Below are positions 6,587 to 11,010 of a stretch of 11,010 nucleotides of DNA, piece by piece. Position 1 is the stretch's first letter. Each line of letters begins with the position of its first letter. Both the position numbers and the translations under genes were made by a program. The notes below the pieces were generated by a model. That model worked only from the letters and a program-made list of their open reading frames with translations. It was not told the origin of the DNA and ran no database searches. This stretch comes from an uncultured Eubacterium sp. (lineage in GTDB: Bacteria > Bacillota > Clostridia > Lachnospirales > Lachnospiraceae), in contig CAUCXT010000065.1 in NCBI GenBank assembly GCA_958446835.1, positions 1-11,010 of the forward strand, written 5' to 3'.

Positions 6587-6655
6587 AAAAGCAAAACATT
6601 CTGAGACTGATACAAAACAGTTTATAAATTGTTTTATATCAGTCTCATTGCTTTT
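6587..6655. terminator. Bidirectional terminator between convergent genes
   Basis: The core stem is TGAGACTGATA (6602-6612) with its complement 6637-6647. After one C/A mismatch it continues inward as AAAACA/TGTTTT around a 10-nt loop. An outer 8-bp pair, AAAAGCAA (6587-6594) and TTGCTTTT (6648-6655), brackets a one-sided 7-nt bulge. The plus strand ends in TTGCTTTTC. The minus strand continues TGTTTTGCTTTTTATATTTT. It begins 6 bp after the hydrolase stop and lies 13 bp past the stop of the small minus-strand ORF. Confidence 0.8.
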
Positions 6656-6668
6656 CAATGCGGAATTA

Positions 6669-6812
6669 CTAATCATAAGTCATATTGCTATAAATAATGA
6701 AATCTGCAATTATCAACCTTAATGCTGTAAAATAACTAAATCTCCAATCATCCGCCCAACTATCGTCAATACCGTGATTAACAGCGTATAAACCCATTCC
6801 CCATCCAACCAT
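6669..6812 (-). CDS. Possible small protein at the end of the mnmE-mnmG-rsmG operon
   Basis: A 47-codon frame starts 11 nt after the rsmG stop and begins MVGWGMGLYAVNHGIDDSW. It is tryptophan-rich (four Trp, three of them in DDSWADDW and WGMG-type contexts), and its hydrophobic tail LRLIIADFIIYSNM could form an amphipathic or membrane-associated helix. I do not recognise it. In its favour, it stays open through AT-rich DNA, its spacing from rsmG is operon-like, and the terminator hairpin begins only 13 bp after its stop; without it the rsmG-terminator gap would be about 170 bp. Against it, the Shine-Dalgarno is weak (AGG 10 nt upstream). It could be the 3' remnant of a longer gene. Confidence 0.45.
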   Translation of the reverse strand: MVGWGMGLYAVNHGIDDSWADDWRFSYFTALRLIIADFIIYSNMTYD

Positions 6813-6823
6813 AATCTATCAGC

Positions 6824-7537
6824 CTACTGCAGCGGTTCCTTTGCCGGCAGTCCTGCCTTTCTGGGATATTTCTTAGAGGTGGCTGCCGTCTTTTTTATTA
6901 CAACAAATGTCCTGTCTATATCCGTATCAGGCAATGTGAGCTTATGTACGTCCGCTATCTCACCGCCTAACAGCTTCACAGCTCTTTCAGCGGCTTTAAG
7001 CTCATCGTCGAGCTGTCCCGCCTTATATGATATAAAACAGCCGCCTACCTTGACATAAGGAAGGCAGTACTCACTCAAGGTTGACAGATTCGCCACTGCG
7101 CGCGATACGCACACATCGAATTTCTCACGGTAATCTTTATTTTTTGCATAGTCCTCCGCTCTACCATGTAGAGTCTCAATGTTTTTTAGGGAAGTCTGCT
7201 TGATAACCTCATCTAAGAACTTGATTCTCTTATTGAGCGAATCTAAAAGTGTAAAGTCCGTATCCGGGTACATTATCTTTAACGGTATACCCGGAAAGCC
7301 CGCTCCCGTACCGATATCCACAACCCTGTCCGTTTTTTTGAAGGAATATACACAATTTACCGCAAGACTGTCCACAAAATGTTTAATAACCACCTCATCA
7401 TATTCCGTGATACCTGTAAGGTTCATAAATTCATTCCACTCACACAGGATCTTATGGAAGCTGTTAAGCTGCTCACACTGCAAATCGGTCACGTTATATC
7501 CTATTTTTTCCAGACTATCTCTTAAAAAATCTGCCAT
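6824..7537 (-). CDS. rsmG: 16S rRNA (guanine-527-N7)-methyltransferase RsmG (GidB)
   Basis: SAM-dependent methyltransferase making m7G527 in the 530 loop of 16S rRNA; loss of the family enzyme gives low-level streptomycin resistance. The protein has 237 residues, a normal length. Motifs: N-terminal FMNLTGIT (37-44), SAM motif I VVDIGTGAGFPGIPL (72-86), LLDSLNKR (97-104), HGRAED (124-129), VSRAVANL (144-151), and a C-terminal YKAG. A GTG at 7543 would add two codons, but AGGAG lies 7 nt before the ATG at 7537 and directly against the GTG, so 7537 is preferred. It is the third gene of the mnmE-mnmG-rsmG run, 83 bp after mnmG. The basic tail TSKKYPRKAGLPAK is usual for the family. Confidence 0.97.
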   Translation of the reverse strand: MADFLRDSLEKIGYNVTDLQCEQLNSFHKILCEWNEFMNLTGITEYDEVVIKHFVDSLAVNCVYSFKKTDRVVDIGTGAGFPGIPLKIMYPDTDFTLLDSLNKRIKFLDEVIKQTSLKNIETLHGRAEDYAKNKDYREKFDVCVSRAVANLSTLSEYCLPYVKVGGCFISYKAGQLDDELKAAERAVKLLGGEIADVHKLTLPDTDIDRTFVVIKKTAATSKKYPRKAGLPAKEPLQ

Positions 7538-7620
7538 CAACACTCTCCTACTCTTTTTTATCTGTTATGCCTAAATAAAATTTTGCTGTACTATTTTTTG
7601 TTATGCTATTTTCTATTATA

Positions 7621-9501
7621 TTATTTTCTGCTCTCTAGATATACTAACAGCACCGTTATATCCGCCGGTGACACGCCGGAGATTCGTGAAGCCTGTCCGA
7701 TAGAACGCGGTCTGAAGCTCTTAAGCTTCTGCCTTGCCTCAAGTCTTAGGCTTCCGACCTCATCATAATCTATATCTTCAGGTATAAGCTTCTTCTCAAG
7801 CTTCTTAAAGTGCTCAACCTGCCTTAGTTCTCTCTCAATGTATCCCTGATACTTTATATTTATATTGACCTGCTCAATGACATCCCATGGAAGAGGCTTT
7901 CTGTCCTTGTCAAGCTCCGCAATGACGTCATAATCGAGCTCAGGGCGCTTTATGAGGTCTGCAAGCGATACACCGTTGTTGAGCGCGGTGCTGTTGTGTC
8001 TTGCGAGGAAATCGCACACTTCGTTTGTTCCACCTATCATAACGCTGCTAAGGCGCTTTATCTCCTCAGCTATCGCTCTTCTCTTTTCCTCGACCTTCTT
8101 CATTCTCTCATCAGAAATAAGTCCAATCTCATGTCCCTTTGCCGACAGTCTTAAGTCCGCATTGTCCTGTCGCAAAAGCAGTCTGTACTCTGCCCTTGAG
8201 GTCATCATTCTGTAAGGCTCAGAGCTCTCCTTGGTGACAAGGTCATCTATGAGTACACCTATATAGGCCTCCGAACGGTCAAGAATCAAAGGTTCCTTTC
8301 CAAGAAGCTTCATTGCTGCGTTGATTCCGGCTATAAGTCCCTGCACTGCTGCCTCCTCATAGCCTGAGCTTCCGTTTATCTGTCCACCGGAAAAAAGTCC
8401 GTGAACATTCTTGAACTCAAGTGAGGACTTAAGCTCCACCGCATTGATACAATCATACTCTATTGCGTATGCGTTTCTTACAATCTTTACATTCTCAAGT
8501 CCCGGAACAGTGCGGTACATCGCATACTGTACATCCTCCGGGAGCGAACTTGACATGCCGCCAAGATACATTTCGTTGGTATAATTGCCCTCCGGCTCAA
8601 CAAATACCTGATGTCTGTCCTTATCTGCAAATCTTACAACCTTGTCCTCTATTGATGGACAATAGCGCGGCCCTGTGCCCTCTATCTTTCCTGAATACAA
8701 TGGAGAGCGGTCAAGATTATCCCTTATAATCTTATGGGTTTTCTCGTTGGTATATGTAAGATAACATGATACCTGCTCCTTCTGTATATCGTCCGGGTTG
8801 GTTGTGAATGAAAACGGAACTATGTGCTTATCGCCGAACTGCTCCTCCATCTTTGAAAAATCTATCGAGCGCTTGTCCACACGCGCCGGTGTACCCGTCT
8901 TAAAGCGTCTCACTTCGATTCCAAGCCTCTTTAGGGCATCGGTAAGGTGATTGGCAGCCTGAAGCCCATTAGGACCTGTATAGCTGCTCACATCGCCGTA
9001 TATGCACCTTGCCTTTAAATATGTTCCTGTACAAAGCACAACTGCGCGGCAGTGATATACCGCTCCTGAATAGGTCTTTACACCTGTCACATTCTTGTCA
9101 TCATCTGTAAGAATATCAGCGACCTCAGCCTGACGAACAGTAAGGTGCTCCGTATTCTCAATAGTCCTTCTCATCTGTCTGCTGTACTCCGACTTGTCCG
9201 CCTGCGCGCGCAGGGAATGAACTGCCGGTCCCTTGGAGCTGTTAAGCATCTTAGACTGGATGAATGTTTTGTCAATATTTTTGCCCATCTCTCCGCCCAA
9301 TGCATCAAGCTCCCTCACAAGATGTCCCTTGGAGCTTCCGCCAATATTAGGATTACAAGGCATCATGGCAATGCTCTCAACACTCACAGTGAACATGATC
9401 GTCTCAAGCCCCAGCCTTGCACAGGCAAGTGCGGCCTCACATCCTGCATGACCTGCACCTACAACTACAACATCATAATTTTCCTCAAGATATTTTTCCA
9501 T
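7621..9501 (-). CDS. mnmG: tRNA uridine-34 5-carboxymethylaminomethyl modification enzyme MnmG (GidA)
   Basis: FAD-dependent partner of MnmE in an alpha2-beta2 complex that places aminomethyl or carboxymethylaminomethyl groups on U34 of tRNAs reading two-family codons. The protein has 626 residues, the family norm. Visible: Rossmann VVVGAGHAGCEAA (12-24), MPCNPNIGGSSKG with Cys49, CIYGDVSSYTGPNG (166-179), KTGTPARVD, the signature GPRYCPSIEDKV (277-288) with the second catalytic cysteine C281, and GLFSGGQINGSSGYEEAA for FAD binding. Starts at GTG 9525, ATG 9513 and ATG 9501 are all in frame. I prefer 9501, where GGTGA lies 5 nt upstream and the protein starts MEKYLEENYD just before the FAD strand. 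It is 48 bp downstream of mnmE on the same strand. Confidence 0.98.
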   Translation of the reverse strand: MEKYLEENYDVVVVGAGHAGCEAALACARLGLETIMFTVSVESIAMMPCNPNIGGSSKGHLVRELDALGGEMGKNIDKTFIQSKMLNSSKGPAVHSLRAQADKSEYSRQMRRTIENTEHLTVRQAEVADILTDDDKNVTGVKTYSGAVYHCRAVVLCTGTYLKARCIYGDVSSYTGPNGLQAANHLTDALKRLGIEVRRFKTGTPARVDKRSIDFSKMEEQFGDKHIVPFSFTTNPDDIQKEQVSCYLTYTNEKTHKIIRDNLDRSPLYSGKIEGTGPRYCPSIEDKVVRFADKDRHQVFVEPEGNYTNEMYLGGMSSSLPEDVQYAMYRTVPGLENVKIVRNAYAIEYDCINAVELKSSLEFKNVHGLFSGGQINGSSGYEEAAVQGLIAGINAAMKLLGKEPLILDRSEAYIGVLIDDLVTKESSEPYRMMTSRAEYRLLLRQDNADLRLSAKGHEIGLISDERMKKVEEKRRAIAEEIKRLSSVMIGGTNEVCDFLARHNSTALNNGVSLADLIKRPELDYDVIAELDKDRKPLPWDVIEQVNINIKYQGYIERELRQVEHFKKLEKKLIPEDIDYDEVGSLRLEARQKLKSFRPRSIGQASRISGVSPADITVLLVYLESRK

Positions 9502-9549
9502 TTTTTCACCCATGCGGCAACGCACGGCCTCTCTTTTCTATAATATTTC

Positions 9550-10935
9550 TTATTTTCCCATACAGAACTTGCCAAAAATCTCATTCACAAGGTCTTCCTC
9601 AACCGACTCCCCGATAATCTTTCCAAGCTCCTCATAAGCATTCATAAGGTCAATCGTGAGCAAATCCTCCGGAACCGACATAGCAGCTCCGTCCTTGACA
9701 AGCAGAAGGCTCTCCTTAGCCTGCTGTAGTGCGTCCTTCTGCCTTGCGCGTGTAATCATGACCTCATCGTTATAGGAAATCTCTCCTCCTAAGAACATCT
9801 CTTCAAGCTTTTTCTCAAGCTCATCAATTCCGGACTGCTCCTTGGCTGAAATGCTTATCACCGGACAATCAATAAAGCCCTTGATGTCCTCCTGTGTTGT
9901 CTTAACCTGAAGGTCGGATTTATTCAGAAGAACTATTACCTTTCCCTGAATACCTTCATTAATCATGGATATGATATCCATGTCATTGTCATCAAGCCCG
10001 GTGGAGCTGTCCACAACATATATTATGAGGTCTGCCTCTTTGGCAAATCTTCGCGACTTATCCACACCAAGCTTTTCCACAATATCCTCAGTCTGTCTTA
10101 TGCCCGCCGTATCTATGAGCTTGAGTATGATTCCATGCAGGTTAATCTGCTCCTCAAGGGTATCCCTCGTAGTCCCCGCAATGTCCGTAACTATGGCTCT
10201 TTCCTCGCCTAAAAGAGTGTTTAAAAGACTGGATTTTCCGGCATTGGGTTTACCCAGTATAACTGTTCTTACACCCTCAGTGAATATCTTTCCGTTGTCA
10301 ACACTTTTCAACAACTTATCCACAGCATTTATCCACTTATCCACATAGTTATCCAACTTATCCACATAGTTATCCAGACTAATGTGCTCAGGATCGTCCA
10401 AAGCCGCCTCAATAAAGGCTATATTGTATATCAGTTCCTCGCGGATTTTTTTAATCTCTGTGGATAACCTTCCGTTTAACATATTCACAGAGCTTTTCAG
10501 TGCATAATTATTTTTTGCGTTTATCACATCGATGACCGCCTCCGCCTGCGCAAGGTCAATCCTTCCATTGAGAAACGCTCTCTTCGTGAATTCTCCCGGT
10601 TCTGCCGGTCTTGCACCGTTTCTTAAGACAAGCTCAAGAATCCTTCTGGTCACATACGCGCCTCCATGGCAGTCAATCTCCACCACATTCTCGCGCGTGT
10701 ATGTGTTAGGCGCCTTCATAACCAGCACAAGAGCCTCATCAATAAGCTCCTCACCGTCATATATATGTCCATAATGAGCCATATGGCTCCTTGATTCCGA
10801 TAATTTTTTATTATTTTTTCCCCTAAAAACCCTGTCTGCAACCGTAATTGCATCATCACCGCTTATTCTTACAATGCCAATCCCGGCATTACCCATACCT
10901 GTCGCAATCGCAGCAATCGTTTCACGACTCTCCAT
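9550..10935 (-). CDS. mnmE: tRNA modification GTPase MnmE (TrmE/ThdF)
   Basis: Potassium-activated GTPase that dimerises by its N-terminal domain, binds a folate one-carbon donor, and acts with MnmG on U34. The protein has 461 residues. The N-terminal domain (1-118) starts TIAAIATGMGNAGIGIVRISG. The helical domain holds an inserted G domain with G1 GKPNAGKSS (228-236), G2 GTTRDT (254-259), G3 DTAG (275-278) and G4 NKSD (338-341). It ends FCMGK, carrying the conserved C-terminal catalytic Cys (usual CIGK). GAGG lies 6 nt before the ATG at 10935; an ATG at 10947 lacks a ribosome site. Oddity: residues 188-214 are a heptad-like repeat (DNYVDKL, DNYVDKW, INAVDKL, LKSVDNG) whose DNA is a DnaA-box array. 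It is first in the operon in this window. Confidence 0.98.
   Translation of the reverse strand: MESRETIAAIATGMGNAGIGIVRISGDDAITVADRVFRGKNNKKLSESRSHMAHYGHIYDGEELIDEALVLVMKAPNTYTRENVVEIDCHGGAYVTRRILELVLRNGARPAEPGEFTKRAFLNGRIDLAQAEAVIDVINAKNNYALKSSVNMLNGRLSTEIKKIREELIYNIAFIEAALDDPEHISLDNYVDKLDNYVDKWINAVDKLLKSVDNGKIFTEGVRTVILGKPNAGKSSLLNTLLGEERAIVTDIAGTTRDTLEEQINLHGIILKLIDTAGIRQTEDIVEKLGVDKSRRFAKEADLIIYVVDSSTGLDDNDMDIISMINEGIQGKVIVLLNKSDLQVKTTQEDIKGFIDCPVISISAKEQSGIDELEKKLEEMFLGGEISYNDEVMITRARQKDALQQAKESLLLVKDGAAMSVPEDLLTIDLMNAYEELGKIIGESVEEDLVNEIFGKFCMGK
10058..10066 (+). promoter_or_regulatory. Perfect DnaA box in the MnmE G domain
   Basis: TTATCCACA, in the same orientation as the main array and about 250 bp from it, encoding VDK of LGVDKSRR. 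A one-mismatch copy, TTTTCCACA, follows at 10073-10081. Confidence 0.5.
10295..10378 (+). repeat. DnaA-box array inside mnmE, 21-bp period
   Basis: Perfect TTATCCACA boxes start at 10316, 10337 and 10358, exactly 21 bp (two helical turns) apart and in one orientation. Interleaved near-matches start at 10329 (TTATCCACT), 10349 (TTATCCAAC) and 10370 (TTATCCAGA), also 20-21 bp apart. A weaker copy, TTGTCAACA, starts at 10295, in phase with the first series. The 21-bp unit CTTATCCACATAGTTATCCA is directly repeated. On the coding strand it specifies the Val-Asp-Lys heptads of MnmE. The density is far above chance and suggests a DnaA-binding cluster. Confidence 0.75.
10459..10467 (-). promoter_or_regulatory. 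Perfect DnaA box, opposite orientation
   Basis: TGTGGATAA on the plus strand, i.e. TTATCCACA on the minus strand, 81 bp to the right of the main array. Here the box encodes Leu-Ser-Thr of GRLSTEIKK, so the box recurs through a different reading of the codons and not only through the VDK peptide. Confidence 0.5.
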
Positions 10936-10955
10936 ACTTATCCTCATTTCTATAT

Positions 10956-11006
10956 AAGAGCGGTCTCGGAAACTCTATGAATCCCATAGTTCCGCTCTTT
11001 TTTATT
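10956..11006 (+). terminator. Terminator-like hairpin upstream of mnmE, pointing away from it
   Basis: AAGAGCGG (10956-10963) pairs with CCGCTCTT (10992-10999), with a smaller inner stem CTATG/CATAG (10975-10979 / 10985-10989). The plus strand continues in a U-run, CTCTTTTTTATTTCTT. On the minus strand, the direction of mnmE, the stem is followed by ATATAGAAATGAGG with no U-run. It therefore looks like an intrinsic terminator for rightward transcripts, yet no plus-strand gene precedes it here. Confidence 0.5.
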
Positions 11007-11010
11007 TCTT

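Noticed and set aside
8873..8881. TTGTCCACA in mnmG and ATATCCACA at 7314-7322 as extra DnaA boxes
   Set aside because: Single mismatched copies within coding DNA; not clustered, so not counted as sites.
10918..10933. Possible third parS near the mnmE start (CGTTTCACGACTCTCC)
   Set aside because: Only the left half matches parS; the right half is not palindromic and the sequence is conserved coding for the MnmE N-terminus.
1..11010. CRISPR arrays, tRNA/rRNA genes, insertion sequences or prophage genes
   Set aside because: None seen; the only regular repeat is the 21-bp unit within mnmE, and no transposase or terminal repeats were found.

Overview
The window looks like the left flank of the replication origin of an AT-rich low-GC Gram-positive bacterium, most likely a Clostridia/Lachnospiraceae-type chromosome. 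This is inferred from gene order and protein style, not from a search. The order read leftward on the minus strand, mnmE-mnmG-rsmG ... parA-parB-DUF4446 ... serS, is the classic origin-proximal arrangement. In such genomes jag, yidC, rnpA, rpmH and dnaA lie just beyond mnmE, which here would be off the right edge. Nearly all genes are on the minus strand, as expected for leading-strand genes left of the origin. The consensus parS sites are the Firmicutes type.

Layout. 1-1217: serS, cut at its 3' end by the window edge, with its own promoter. 1218-1581: non-coding, holding the serS promoter and an outward-facing consensus promoter with no gene. 1582-4010: the segregation block parA-parB plus a membrane-anchored DUF4446 protein. 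4011-4276: the parA leader with two perfect 16-bp parS sites, one of them at the heart of a 34-bp palindrome that is also the terminator of the next gene. 4277-4924: a NarL/FixJ response regulator with no kinase beside it. 4925-5605: a long AT-rich divergent spacer with DnaA boxes, small dyads, a plus-strand promoter and a possible pseudoknot leader. 5606-6580: the only plus-strand gene, a membrane-anchored alpha/beta-hydrolase-fold protein with an eroded catalytic triad. 6587-6655: a two-way terminator. 6669-10935: the mnmE-mnmG-rsmG operon, which may end with an unrecognised 47-residue ORF.

How the genes fit together. ParA and ParB with parS segregate and organise the origin region. MnmE and MnmG form the complex that modifies U34 of certain tRNAs. 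RsmG methylates G527 of 16S rRNA, and SerRS charges tRNA-Ser. The response regulator and hydrolase form a small accessory island between rsmG and parA.

The most striking feature is a run of DnaA-box sequences inside mnmE. Three perfect TTATCCACA boxes lie exactly 21 bp apart with near-matches between them, encoded as a Val-Asp-Lys heptad repeat in a linker whose length appears normal. Further perfect boxes flank it in mnmE and in the spacer upstream of the response regulator. Second in interest are the parS site built into a terminator, the pseudoknot-like leader of the hydrolase, and the possible small gene before the two-way terminator.
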